Of a DNA stretch of 64,000 nt, positions 23,027 through 33,507 are shown in pieces. The stretch spans positions 372,001-436,000 of the forward strand of contig JASFAU010000019.1 in assembly GCA_039704465.1 (NCBI GenBank), in the 5' to 3' direction. Position 1 is the stretch's first letter. Each line of letters starts with the position of its first letter. The stretch comes from Plasmodiophora brassicae (Eukaryota > Endomyxa > Phytomyxea > Plasmodiophorida > Plasmodiophoridae). The translations under genes and the position numbers were made by a program. Under the pieces are notes generated by a model, which was not told the origin of the DNA, searched no databases, and worked only from the letters and a program-made list of their open reading frames with translations.

Positions 23027-23258
23027 GGCGTTTGCGATTCTGAGCACGTGGCTCGTGACCGTGTCGGCGGCACGCGCCTTCCCAAGCAGGGACACGAGAG
23101 CCATGCCCGAACCGCGTGCCTATGTGCTGCGCCTAACGTTTGTGGAACGCTATCTTGGTACCGCTTAGATGATAAACGCAGTATATGACGTGTCGAGTCC
23201 ACATCAAGGTGTGCCGTCGGCGGCACCCGGTCATGGCGGCAATGGGAAGGATTCGTGG

Positions 23259-23825
23259 TCAGCGGCCTCGGTGAAAGGTTTGACGGAGGAGCGCGGCGAG
23301 GAAGGCGATGAGGATGAGGTTCGCGAAGAAGGCGATGACGTACAAGAGCGAAGCGATGACGTCGCCGTCGTTGTTTGCGAGGATGGCCAGCATGATGACG
23401 AGGCCGCTGCTGATGCTGGCGTAGGACGAAATGGACCAGAGCGCGATGGACCTGTCGAACGAGTCGAGGCGAATGGAGAGCACGGCGCTGCAGATGCACC
23501 AGAACGCGCTGACCACCGCCCAGTTCAGCAGCAACGATGACGCCAGGTACAACGACGCGAAGTCCGCCTCGAGGAACATGTACGCGCCGATCTCGATCGG
23601 CACGAACGTCACGGCGACGACCGACCCGACGAAATACGCCCAGAACACGGCCAGGAATGCGCCGCGGGCCAGGCTGCCATTCGAGCAGACATCGATCATG
23701 TCACATTCACCCAGTGATGAGCCAACCAACACCTGGAGCGCGTGCCACCTGAACGTGTACTCATCAGGTGGCAACCGCGCAACAAGTGCAGTCTGCGAAC
23801 GGCAATGCAGACGCGCAATACCCAT
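23259..23825 (-). CDS. Multi-pass membrane protein, unknown family
   Basis: Open frame from ATG 23825 (MGIARLHCRSQ) of 188 residues, possibly starting later at MIDVCSNGS. At least four hydrophobic segments are visible: LAVFWAYFVGSVVAVTF, LYLASSLLLNWAVVSAFWCI, SSYASISSGLVIMLAILA and ASLLYVIAFFANLILIAFLA. It ends with a short basic tail, RQTFHRGR. No signal peptide or named motif. It lies directly downstream, on the same strand, of a fragment resembling the C terminus of the 7TM protein at 27087. It could therefore be the 3' part of a rearranged receptor gene rather than an independent gene. Confidence 0.45.
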   Translation of the reverse strand: MGIARLHCRSQTALVARLPPDEYTFRWHALQVLVGSSLGECDMIDVCSNGSLARGAFLAVFWAYFVGSVVAVTFVPIEIGAYMFLEADFASLYLASSLLLNWAVVSAFWCICSAVLSIRLDSFDRSIALWSISSYASISSGLVIMLAILANNDGDVIASLLYVIAFFANLILIAFLAALLRQTFHRGR

Positions 23826-23832
23826 TTGTTTG

Positions 23833-23960
23833 GTTTTCGCGTTCTGCGCAGCAGCAGCAGCAGGGCCTTGTAAGGTTGCGTCTTCCTGCTGAAGAGCCTT
23901 GCGAACGAGACTGCCGACGCGGGCGGGACGAACGCGGCCACGAACATGATGCGTGCACAA
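23833..23960 (-). pseudogene. Relic of a 7TM receptor C terminus
   Basis: On the minus strand this reads MFVAAFVPPASAVSFARLFS. The 7TM protein at 27087-28427 ends with MFVAAFVQPASAVSFASRF. DNA similarity is also clear around the 'gacgaacgcggccacgaacatgatg' stretch (first 20 bases shared). No upstream receptor exons remain beside it, so this looks like a broken paralogue. Confidence 0.6.
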
Positions 23961-24273
23961 CAATGACTCCGGGACGGTAGGTGACTGGGTGATTTAAGTT
24001 GCTTACGGTGGAAACACATATTTGGATAGCAATGAAGAAATATTTGGATCACGAGGAACGTCACGTTCCCGCCTGGGAGCCTCTTCTCTTGGCATTCGCT
24101 TTCCCTGTCGAAGCAAGGATGCCAGAGATGGCCATCTTTAGCTTCAAAGTCTCCCAGGTCAGATTGTGTCTCATGTCCCATGGGTCTGAGTATGCTGGTC
24201 AAACTTGGATACAATCTGTAAAACGAACCCTTCGTCGTCGACTGACCTACTCACCTACGAGCTACTATTTGCC

Positions 24274-24502
24274 ATGTGCCAACAGATGCACTCGAAGTTG
24301 CAGATGCAGAAGCAGGAGAACCGGGAACTCATGACCCGCCTCGATTTCGGACAGCGGTTCCCACTGGCCGGCCATAGCAGTCCCATCACGACGGTGAGCT
24401 ACAGCGCCTACGGGCCATCACACCGTTTTCACCGAGGTGTACGTTGACTGGACCAAACCGGCGACGACACCTGAACGGCATATTATCGTCTCAGGGGAGT
24501 GA
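24274..24502 (+). CDS. Possible short spliced gene, unknown
   Basis: ATG 24274 opens MCQQMHSKLQMQKQENRELM, a polar, coiled-coil-like start. Removing a GTGAGC...CCGAG intron of 43 nt keeps the frame and gives VYVDWTKPATTPERHIIVSG before a stop at 24500-24502. Further open, coding-like frames follow to 24753, including DEAVCPAKPPHADRC and FICNKIVDLLSPDSTKDSSA, but they need frame changes. This may be a real gene with more introns or a decayed one. Confidence 0.3.
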
Positions 24503-24837
24503 AAAACTTCCACGCGTGGTCGAAGCGCACTCGCAATGCGCTCGAGCAGACCTGCCTGTCAGCATTTCAGACTGACGAGGCCGTGTGCCCAGCCAAACCA
24601 CCACATGCCGACAGATGTTCATGTTCTGGGTCGGCATTGACCCAGTTCCATCTGGCCGACCGGGCTGTCTCTGGTTTTATCTGCAACAAGATCGTTGACC
24701 TGTTGTCCCCGGACAGCACGAAAGACAGTTCGGCCCGTGACCTCATGGCTTAACTTGACCGTGAATTGTGAGGACTGTCCGGAATAAACCGAGAACTATG
24801 GAATTGTTGTAATAAAGGGGTGTTTTTTACAAGCCTG

Positions 24838-24855
24838 TTTTTTACATGTAAAAAA
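24838..24855. repeat. Perfect 18-bp palindrome TTTTTTACATGTAAAAAA
   Basis: A/T-rich palindrome downstream of the putative gene at 24274. It is preceded by a direct repeat of GTTTTTTACA. It could be a 3' processing or structural element. Confidence 0.6.
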
Positions 24856-25325
24856 TCCCGGTAGTGGTATCGTAGAACATGGTCGTGATGTTGCCAAGTT
24901 GGGGGCTGTCCTTCGTTGGGCGCAGCTTTGGAGCCTCCTCATTGGCTGAGTATGCTTTGCTTTACATCATGTGGCAACTCAAATGATGATGAACGTTTTC
25001 AGGCATTAACGAATCCGCTCCATTCGGCGAACCCTGTATTACTACAAGACTCTGAATGCATCTCGGCAAGGCATTCCAACATGGCTTGATCGACGTCACC
25101 ACATCCCCGATTGACTGGATCGTCGGCCTTATTCTGGCGTTATTCAAAGAGACGCCGTACAGACGTCGCCCAACTTCGGCATCGTCACCTGGCCGCCATT
25201 TGGTTTCGGCTGTTCGCCTCCTTCGATTACCCCGGGTCGTTCATTTCTTTGCCTTGTCAACCTCGGTGGAACGAGAACATAGATGCGGGCATGCCCCCAA
25301 CGGATTCAAGCCAGACTCCCGGCAA

Positions 25326-25765
25326 TACCGCCATCGACTCATTTGGAATGTCCATTTCGGTTGACACTGCACCCTCAGACGTACCGGCTGACGTCGACTG
25401 TTTAGGCAATTTCGTCAACGAGGAATCTATGATTATCCTCAAGGAACTGTCGCAGTCGCGGCGACTGTGGTGCCCTTCCCGCCGTCGTATCGCGAACTCA
25501 ACACAACTGCGACGACATTTACGCCACGGTTGATTGTCGACAACAACGCGTTATCATACCCCTTTCCGTCGGTCGTCATGTCGTCTGATCATTTGTATGT
25601 TGGCGACACGGTTTACATTGAGGTTGACGGCGCCATAGGCGCTGCAGGCGTCATTACAGGGCGCCCTGGATCCTGGTTCCACGGTGGGCCGTACCCAATC
25701 CAGATCCGGCCCTTGGAGCGGCCAGTAAGAGTTGTATCATGGATTGGATCGACCATCTTCGACCT
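25326..25765 (+). repeat. Inverted repeat arm 1 (degenerate coding sequence)
   Basis: Reverse-complement match to 25910-26330, with many point differences. It holds an open frame including PFPPSYRELNTTATTFTPRL, SYPFPSVVMSSDHLYVGDTV and YIEVDGAIGAAGVI. Upstream, a second frame reads DVDCLGNFVNEESMIILKEL, and the frame changes between them. Possibly one exon pair of an unidentified gene, or a relic. Confidence 0.6.
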
Positions 25766-25909
25766 GATGCCAAGCTACCAACTAGTGTTACGAAGGATGG
25801 GGTCGAGAGGCTCCTCGATCTGAAGACCACCGGATGCCAGGAGTGGATTTTCCCAACATCAGTACTGCGATACGTTAAACGTGGCACTGCTCGGTAGCTT
25901 GACATCAGG

Positions 25910-26330
25910 TCGGTGATGGTCGATCCATGATATACGACCTGGCCCGCCCCAAGGGCCGGATCTGAATTGGGTACAGCCCGTCGTGGAACCAGGATCTAGG
26001 ACGCTCTGCAATGACGCCTGCAGCGCCTATGGCGCCGTCAACCTCGATGTAAAGAGTGTCGCCAACATACAAATGATCAGACGACATGACGACCGATGGA
26101 AATGGATACGACAACTGTTTGTTGTCAACAGTCAGCCGTGGCGTCAATGTCGTCGCCGTCGTGTTCAATTCACGATACGACGGCGGGAGAGGCACAGTTG
26201 GTCTAAGGCGCACCACCACAGTCACCGAGACTGCGACAGTTCCTTGACGAGAACCATCGATTCGTCGTTGACAGAACTGTCAAACCAGTCGACGTCAGAG
26301 GTAACGTCAGAGGATGCAATGACAACCAAA
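25910..26330 (-). repeat. Inverted repeat arm 2 (degenerate coding sequence)
   Basis: Mirror copy of arm 1 about 145 bp away. On the minus strand it reads PLPPSYRELNTTATTLTPRL, SYPFPSVVMSSDHLYVGDTL and YIEVDGAIGAAGVIAERP. DNA differences cluster partly at third codon positions in the conserved part, hinting at past coding constraint. No family recognised. Confidence 0.6.
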
Positions 26331-27086
26331 TGCGCCTACCGAATTGCCGGGAGCCTCACCTGAATCGGTTAGGAGTACGCCCGCATCTATGTATATAGCA
26401 AAGGCATCAGCAGAGCCCCATAAATCCCTTCACTGTGACAGACCTGCATCGACAGCAACTTGAGCAGGACCATTTGTAACGACAGGTACGGTGGACTCGG
26501 GCCGGCACGGTGCAACAAAGTTCGCGGCAGATGCCCTACAGCTGTTCACCAGACGGTGCTGCCAAGGCCACGATATCGGGAACGTGTTACGCGTTTCAGG
26601 TGCGAAATGATCAGATCCCTTCTGCCAAACGTCTTTGGGCATTTGGGGACACTCGAACAATATTGGCGACACAGCCAGACGCGGCACGTACGAACTAAAG
26701 GCTAGTGTGTTGTCGACCCGACTCGAAGACGTCTCCCCCGACGACGCCAGACGCTGCGCGTACGAAAGACAGCGTTGTCGCGTCGACTCGCCGCGACGTC
26801 CGCCGCGTTGTAACTGCGGAGCACGCGGCGATCCGGATTCGACAACAATGCTATAGATAGGCGCCGTGCGGAAGCGGGGTGGACAACGTCCCGGCGGTAC
26901 CCGAATTGCATCTGGAGATGCGGTTTCCCGTGTCCAGGGGCCTGTCCCGATGGCGCATTTCAGGGGCCGCCATTAGACGCTGCTCTGTAATGAACACGTA
27001 TCCAAGCCCTAATGTGGTGGTAGTGGCGACCATCATTCATTCGTAGCGAAAGCGTTCTGCGCCGCCGCAGCAGCTGGGCCCAAACT
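26331..27086. other. Intergenic or decayed sequence
   Basis: Contains short overlapping plus-strand frames (for example GAAKATISGTCYAFQVRND near 26570) that look coding-like but are broken and unassigned. Nothing firm. Confidence 0.4.
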
Positions 27087-28427
27087 CTACGGCTGCGGCG
27101 TGATCGCCACCGTCGTCTTGCGGAAGCGGCTGGCGAACGAGACCGCCGACGCGGGTTGGACGAACGCGGCCACGAACATGATGCCTTCGAGCGTGTTGAA
27201 GAACATGGCGAACCCGACGTTCGTGTACATCGTCGACGGGGCCAGTGCCAGAAGGTCGAAGACCAGGGCCAGGACGAGCGTGACGAAGCAGCCGATGCCG
27301 ACGACGCCGCTGATGGCCGTCCGTCTGGCCAGCGCCACCTTGCGCAGGTCGGCGTGCTGCCTCGACGAGTCCATCAGGAACCTGGACACCCTGGCGCCGT
27401 TGACAATGAACAGGATCGAGATCGGCAACGTGATCAGGACGTAGACGAGGACGACCGCCGACGTCGCCAGCGTCTCCTTCTGGGCGACCGCCGCACTGAC
27501 CGTGTTGTACGCGTCGAACGCGCACACGCAGACGATGCCGATCATGAGCGCCCGGACGAGCGCGTCCTGGCAGCGGGACGTCGCGTGCACGATGCGCGAC
27601 ATGTCGTACATGTTCCAGGCCATGGCCATTGTCGTCGCGTAATGGAAGGGGAAGAAGACGGTCTCGTAGAGGCGCACCCAGATGGGCACCAGGCATTGCC
27701 CTCGGCAGATGGACCAGTTGACGCAGGCCAGCAGCCGAATGGCGGACGCGGCGATCTGCGTCGACAGGACCGTCAGCGCCAGGACGGGGATCGCCCTGAA
27801 CGTCCACCGGTCGTCAACGGCGAACGCCAGCACCTTGACGCTCGCGTATAGGATCAGGAACGCGTTCATCAGGCCGCCCAGCGCGAAGCTGAACGTAACG
27901 AACGGGAGGTGCATCGCCACGCCGAACGGGTTGACGTCGTCCGAGTCGATGTAGACGAGCAGGGACGGGTCCGCTGCCAACAGGGCCTTGATGCGCGCGA
28001 ACCAAGGGTCGTCCGGGTAATGGGGAATGGCGACAATCGGCACGCTGGTGAACGGGACGCGATCCGTCCGGTAGGTCCACGTGTCAACGTACCCGCTGGT
28101 GTCGGACTGGCCGGTGACGACAACGCCCTGGCAGCCCACCCGGATGCACTCGTCCGCCTGGGCGGCATAGTTCCAGGAGATCTCCCGCTGGACAAAGAGA
28201 ACGTGCCCGGCGCTGTCTGCCGGGTACGAGTACGTCGCCTGGTTGACGTCGGCGACGAGGTACCCGCGCGCCACTACCGCGAACGAGTCGTTGCCCAGGA
28301 CAAAGTGGACCGTCGGCACCGACAGCAGCACCGTCCCGTTCGACTGCTGGACGGTCAGACGGGCATCGCCCACCAGGGACAGCGCCGACGCGAACGCCAA
28401 CAGGAACAAGCGACTCTGCGTCATCAT
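27087..28427 (-). CDS. Putative 7TM receptor-like protein with luminal/extracellular N-terminal domain
   Basis: Intronless protein of 446 residues. The frame's first codon is TTG, so ATG 28427 is taken as the start. A signal peptide (RLFLLAFASALSLVGDA) leads to an N-terminal domain of about 150 residues. Its segments AADECIRVGCQGVVVTGQS-like and VPFTSVPIVAIPHYPDDP recall the protease-associated (PA) fold, but this is weak. Seven hydrophobic segments follow, from about residue 180: FSFALGGLMNAFLILYASV, IPVLALTVLSTQIAASAI, YETVFFPFHYATTMAMAW, MIGIVCVCAFDAY, VVLVYVLITLPISILFIV, GVVGIGCFVTLVLALVFDLL and MFFNTLEGIMFVAAFV. The tail is basic and short. The architecture suggests a cell-surface sensor; no standard GPCR signature is seen. 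A decayed C-terminal paralogue lies at 23833-23960. It is transcribed divergently from GH18 copy B. Confidence 0.65.
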   Translation of the reverse strand: MMTQSRLFLLAFASALSLVGDARLTVQQSNGTVLLSVPTVHFVLGNDSFAVVARGYLVADVNQATYSYPADSAGHVLFVQREISWNYAAQADECIRVGCQGVVVTGQSDTSGYVDTWTYRTDRVPFTSVPIVAIPHYPDDPWFARIKALLAADPSLLVYIDSDDVNPFGVAMHLPFVTFSFALGGLMNAFLILYASVKVLAFAVDDRWTFRAIPVLALTVLSTQIAASAIRLLACVNWSICRGQCLVPIWVRLYETVFFPFHYATTMAMAWNMYDMSRIVHATSRCQDALVRALMIGIVCVCAFDAYNTVSAAVAQKETLATSAVVLVYVLITLPISILFIVNGARVSRFLMDSSRQHADLRKVALARRTAISGVVGIGCFVTLVLALVFDLLALAPSTMYTNVGFAMFFNTLEGIMFVAAFVQPASAVSFASRFRKTTVAITPQP

Positions 28428-28823
28428 CAAGTGAATGGTCGTCCTCGTCGACTGGCGATAGCCTCCGGTACCGTACTCACGACCCTAACACAGTCCCGTC
28501 GGGCGGAAGGACAGGATCACAACGTGCTGTCTCCGATGCCCCGATCGGGAGAGCGTTTACAAGGTAAACACGTTCGAACCATCGAATGCATCGTAACAGG
28601 AAGCAACGTTGCACGCGACAAGGGCGGGGCGATCCGACAACGCCAGCCGGACGGCAAGCTCGCTGCCAATAGACACAGAACAAGAGTCACAGGCACATTC
28701 TCTAGATAGTATCGGTCGCGGTCACCGTCCCAGAGTGTCCGCCCAGACGAACAATATCTTGGAGGGTCGTGCGGCGAACCTCCCAGAGGCAGATCGCGAC
28801 ACTGGACGGTGGCGTCAAACGAC
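28428..28823. promoter_or_regulatory. Divergent intergenic region (7TM / GH18 copy B)
   Basis: 396 bp between two divergent starts, so both promoters should lie here. No specific element is identifiable. Homology to the flank of GH18 copy A appears to stop at the start codon. Confidence 0.4.
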
Positions 28824-30617
28824 ATGGCAAGCGCACTCGGCGTCGTTGCCGCTGTCGCGGTGCTTGTCGCGACCGTCGCCGATGGAGGTGCGCCGACGAC
28901 GCGTCTGAACCTGAACAACCCGACGCTGGACCCGACGATCCCGAACACGCCGCCCGTGACGACCGGCGTCGTCGCCGCGTTCTTCACGAACCAGGCGCCG
29001 TTCCCGGCGACGAACATCCCGGCCGGGCTGCTGACCCACCTGATCTACTCGTTCGCCAACGTCAACACCGACTGCTCGATCTTCACCATGTACCAGGCCG
29101 ACCTGGACCCGAACAACCCGTTCAGTTACGCGCAGGTCCTGGCAACGGTACGCGCCAGCGCGCCCGACGACGTGGGCACCGACGACCGGATAGTAGTAAT
29201 AACCGGCCTCGTGTGTGTCAGGTTCGCAAGGCGAACCCGAACATCAAGGTCATGCTGTCGTTCGGCGGCGACACGCAGAACGTGGACCCGAAGACGTGCC
29301 CGGCGTTCACCGCCTGTGTGGCAACACAGGCGACGCGGGCCACGTTCATCGGCAACATGCTCGCCTGGGTGCGCCAGCACGGCTTCGACGGCATCGACCT
29401 GGACTGGGAGTCGCCGGGCGTCCCGCTCAAGTGCGGCGTCCCCGACGACAAGCCCAACTTCGTGTCGCTGCTGCGCGAGATGCAGGCCCAGATCAGGGCG
29501 GACGTCGCCAACGGCAAGCCCGACCTGCTCGTCTCCCTGTCGTTGATCTCGTCGCCCTCGTAAGCGAGGAATCGCCCAGGCACGGGGCGCGCCCGCATGC
29601 TGAGCACACGCCCCACAGGTACATCCAGGACGGGTTGGACCTCGCCAACCTGCACTACTACGTCAACTTCATCAACCTGCAATTCTGTACGTCGCCGCTG
29701 TGAGCTGTTCGCCAGGGGCGGGGCTCACCGCAACGACAGATGAGATGACGCTGGGCGACCTGAAGAAGACGGAGCCGCACACGGCTCTGCAGGGCAACCA
29801 AGTTGGCAGTTAGGTCGCGTCCGGTCGCGAACGGGGAGCGTCGCGTGCTGAGCGAATGCCCCCGCGGTAGTGTCGATGGTGGAGTCGCTGAAGATGTTCA
29901 ACGCGTTGCCCGCGAACAAGATTGTGGCCGGCGTCGGGTTCTTCTCGAAAGGTCGGTCAGGTCACCGGGTGCCGGCTCGCTGTGTGCCGCTGAGCCGTGC
30001 CCGGCAGCGTACAGGCTGGCGGCCGACACGCCCTGCGCCTACAACCAGGCCGACCTCGGGTTCGACCTGAGCGCCGAGCTGGCCTACCACCAGATCGTCG
30101 ACCTGCTGGCCGCCAACCCGCAAATCGCGGTGACGCACGACGCGGCGACGACGACGACGTTCTTCTGCACGACCGCCGCCGACGGCACTCGCGTCCTGCA
30201 CTCGTACTCGACGGCCGACGACCTCCAGCAGGACATCAACTTCTTCCTCGTAAGGCGACGCACACGTGCGCCAGCCGCTGGTCGACCAGCACTGACCATC
30301 GCCAGGTGCAAGGCCTGGCGGGCACCAACATCTGGACCGTCAACCACGACGTCCAGCCCGGGTTCCCGCTGACCAGCATGCTCGCCAAGAGCATGGTCCG
30401 CAACAGGTCGACGACGACAACGACGCCTGCACCAACGATGGGCGGTCAGCCGACGCAAGCACCGCCGCCACAGCAGGGGTCGGTGGCGGGATCGGCACCC
30501 ACGTCAGGAGCGACACCAGCGCCAACAGCAGCGGCAGACACCAGCGAGCATCCCGGCACCGAAACGATCGTCACGGCCGCCCTGCTCACTCTGGCCGCCT
30601 TCGCCAACGCGGTCTGA
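28824..30617 (+). CDS. GH18 chitinase-like glycoside hydrolase, copy B
   Basis: Inverted paralogue of the gene at 21305-23026. ATG 28824 starts the signal peptide MASALGVVAAVAVLVATVAD (the frame's earlier start is GTG). The catalytic motif DGIDLDWES and the barrel segments IKVMLSFGGD, LHYYVNFINLQF and KIVAGVGFFSKG match copy A almost residue for residue. Intron sequences are also nearly identical, including the 29-nt intron at 29193-29221. The copies diverge sharply after KSMVR. Copy B has a longer Thr/Pro/Gln/Ala-rich spacer (PAPTMGGQPTQAPPPQQG) and a different hydrophobic tail (TIVTAALLTLAAFANAV), again GPI-signal-like. The uneven divergence suggests gene conversion over the catalytic part, or fast change of the spacer. 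Confidence 0.85.
29193..29221 (+). other. 29-nt intron in GH18 copy B
   Basis: GTAGTAATAACC...GTGTGTCAG between CGG-ATA and GTT-CGC. Removal restores DDRIVRKANPN; read-through shifts the frame. Same sequence as in copy A. Confidence 0.8.
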
Positions 30618-30838
30618 TATGTACAGAAGGCCGCCTGGTTCTACGTGTACCCGCGGGAGAGCAACGGTGGCCAGCGCCGGGAGGACGTCGTTTACCGGGT
30701 GTCATGAACACGTGATTGTTCCGCTCGCCGGTCGATGTCGTCTTCGGGCGCCGCTGGGACATCGGTGGCCTTGCCCGCGTAACGCAGCGCCGGTTCCTCC
30801 TGCACGACGAACACACGTCAGGCCGCGTTCCGGGTGTG
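30618..30838. other. Convergent 3' gap
   Basis: Between GH18 copy B and the RRM gene. No gene recognised. Confidence 0.4.
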
Positions 30839-31602
30839 CTAGCAGCCAGCGCTCCCCCATACGATCGTGCATCGGAGCGCGTTCCCATCCAGAACGGTGC
30901 CGTCGAGCCGGGCGACGGCCGCCCGGGCCGCGTCCGGCCGCAGGCAGAACGCGCGGCAGACGCGGCCGAGCGTCTTGCTGTCGTACACGTTGAGAGCGTC
31001 GAACTCGATCCGAAGGGCACCGAGAAGGTCGGCGAACGTCCTAGGGATCGCGCGTGACCCGGGACGGCAACGGGTTGGGGCCGGTCGCGACCCGGCGGTT
31101 ACCTTTGCTGCGTCTCCGGGGCGACGTTCTCGAACAGGATCGGGTACTGCACCGTCGTCGTTGGCGACGGCGACGCCGCCATCGCCACGAGCAGCTTCTC
31201 GCCATGGTAGAACGAGTTGTTCATCGCGTGGTACGCGTCGGTCGCGTCCGCCTTGTGCACAAACTGGACTGTAGGGCGGGTCAGACGGGGGGCGGGTGGC
31301 GCACGACAACGACGCGTTCACTCACCGAAGGCGAACCCCTGGCCGTGCAGGACGCATTTCGTGATGCGGCCGAACCGCAGGAAATCCGTCATCAGGTCGA
31401 CCTCGGTGGCCGCCCTACACGGTCAACGACGTCAGCGTGTCGTATACGAGCGACCCCTCCCTAGCGGAACGTACTCTGGAACGCGACGGACGAACAGCCG
31501 GGCGCCGTCCTCCTCCTCCTCCGCCACCATCACCCAGTCGCGGTTGTCGTCGGCGTCGGGCAGCGACCCGCGCAGCGCCGTCGTCGTGACGATGTCGACC
31601 AT
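30839..31602 (-). CDS. RNA-recognition-motif (RRM) protein
   Basis: RNA-binding protein with a complete RRM once introns are removed. ATG 31602 (MVDIVTTTALRGSLPD) is used because the longer frame begins with GTG inside a poly-Arg microsatellite. RNP2-like RLFVRRVPE is joined across a GTACGT...GTGTAG intron to AATEVDLMTDFLRFGRIT. RNP1 is GFAFVQF, rebuilt across a second intron near 31270-31330. The end of the fold is AYHAMNNSFYHGEKLLVAMA. A second, weaker RRM-like segment may follow: YPILFENVAPE, then after another intron TFADLLGALRIEFDALNVYD and DGTVLDGNALRCTIVWG. Target RNA and cellular role cannot be told. It is transcribed toward the GH18 gene. Confidence 0.7.
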
Positions 31603-31776
31603 CAGCGGCAGCCGCGGAGTCCGTGGCCGATCCCCCCGTCGACGACGACGACGACGGCGACGACGACGGTATCGCCTACCTATGTACACCGAGGGCTGCT
31701 GACGACGCCTACTGCGACACGCATGAGCAACGTCCTGCGGCGGGTGCCCAGCGACATATATATTAACGTTAATGGG

Positions 31777-33507
31777 CTATGGTGGGGTCGCCCTTCGACA
31801 GCGCAGCTTGTGCCCGCCGACCTTCCAGTCGTGCTGCTGGCATTCGACGCTGCAGTCTGGGCGAACGTCAGTCAACGCAGGGCGCAAGCGACACGGTTGG
31901 GCAGCGTGCGTATTACATTGGGCGGTGCCGCATCGGCCGCAGCGCTTCAGCGCGACCCGGTCCGAGGGGCGCGCGCCGCACCTGGCGCACGCGTCCGTGC
32001 CGGGCGTGGGCGGCGCCGACGCCTGCGACATGGCCTTTGCAACGGCGAGGCGATATCCCTGGGGGATGGCCGTTCAGAAACAATGGGCAGCCCGACTGGG
32101 TGGCGTGATGCACCACCTGTCGCAGGTCGTGGATCGCTTGTCGCGTGGGTCCACACGACGGGTCGCGTCTCCGTTCCAGGACGCTCACGATCGACTTGAC
32201 CATGGACTCGAGCGCAGAGGCCAGGGGCACGCCAGACGGCGACCTGCAGGATAGCCACATGTCAACATGTGCCCCGCCCAACGTATACGCCAACTGACGC
32301 AGCCACGTCTGGAGGTACCGACACCGACTTCAACGCCATCATCATGAGCTGGCTCGCGTGGTCGGCCCATGGCCCGTTCTCTCTGCGGAGGCAGAACGTC
32401 CTTCCGCCAAAGACCCACAGCACATGGAACTGTTGCAAAGCATCGTGCTGGAACGCGGTCAGCGTGTACTCGTTGGACGGTCGCGTCCCCCGGGACTCAC
32501 CAGGAGGACAGGGTTCACGACGGAATGGTTCCGCCTGATGGCCTCGACGTACGCTTCGAAGAACGGAACCGCTTCACACTGCAGCAGCGCCGCCTTGGCA
32601 GCGTCGCGGTCAGTGTCAGTGGCGGACGGGGACCCCAGCACGTAATTGCATTCGGACATGTAGAACGTGACGACGCGGACGCAATTCAGCTCGACCACGA
32701 ACGGGATCGACGGGGAGTTCAAGTCGTACACCACCCATTCCAGCCGGTCACCGGGGGAATCTTTGCCCGAAATCAGGTCTGCACCATTCGTCAGCGTCGT
32801 TCAGGAAGCGCGATCGGGCGCAGGGGCGCGCGCGCGACACTGACCGTACAGGATCGGCAGCAGGCCCTGCTGATGTATGGCCGAGAAGGCGTCGAAATCG
32901 GGCGACAGAGCGACGAGCCAGAGCAGCACCTCTGTCGTGATCTGACGCACCCTGAACACGTGCATCAAGGGCGCCGACGTCATCGTACGATGCAACGCCC
33001 GGACTACGCGCATCGACCAGGGTCAACGAAACGGTGTCGGGCGGCAACGGAACGGCTCGCAACCCAACCGATGGCGAGACGGTGTGGTGCGACCGATTTG
33101 ACGGCGTCCACACAGCTGACGAAATACACCAGGCACAGCAGATCAGTCATCCGCCCCAGGCAGACTTCACGCCACCAGACTGATCCAGGCGGCATGTCAA
33201 CAGGTAACGGCGCCCGCAGCCTCGACGCGATAGCGCTGACTGCGCCGCCGTCCGCCAACCTCGACAGGACCGCCCCTTGCTGGGCGGTATCCCGGCCGCG
33301 AAGCACGGCCAGCAGCGCCTGGGTGACGCAGTCAGACCTGGGCACGCCACAGGGGGCGGGCGCGGACACGACCTGCACGTCGGACATGTTATCGCCACGA
33401 CGGATCGCCTCCGTCAGCGAACTCGCGATCGGTACCCAGCCGGTCGCGTCGCCGGGCGGCACCAGCGCCGGCACCGACACGTCCGCTGGGGCGGTCACCA
33501 TCGCCAT
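31777..33507 (-). CDS. MYND zinc-finger protein
   Basis: Spliced gene from ATG 33507 (MAMVTAPADVSVPALVPPG) to 31777. The long N-terminal region is helical (for example TQALLAVLRGRDTAQQGAVL and TDLLCLVYFVSCVDAVKSV). It may be an armadillo-like scaffold. The C terminus is a MYND finger: CARCG, then CGRCG, then after a GTAATA...CCAG intron YCSVECQQHDWKVGGHKLRC. All eight metal ligands of the family pattern are present. An upstream intron joins DLRQ to GYRLAVAKAMSQASAP. MYND domains mediate protein-protein contacts. No SET domain is visible, so methyltransferase activity is not indicated. It diverges from the ArfGAP-DENN gene across 33508-33947. Confidence 0.7.

Noticed and set aside
27037..27807. 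256-codon minus frame inside the 7TM gene
   Set aside because: Out-of-frame shadow; the 7TM frame has a signal peptide and seven hydrophobic segments.
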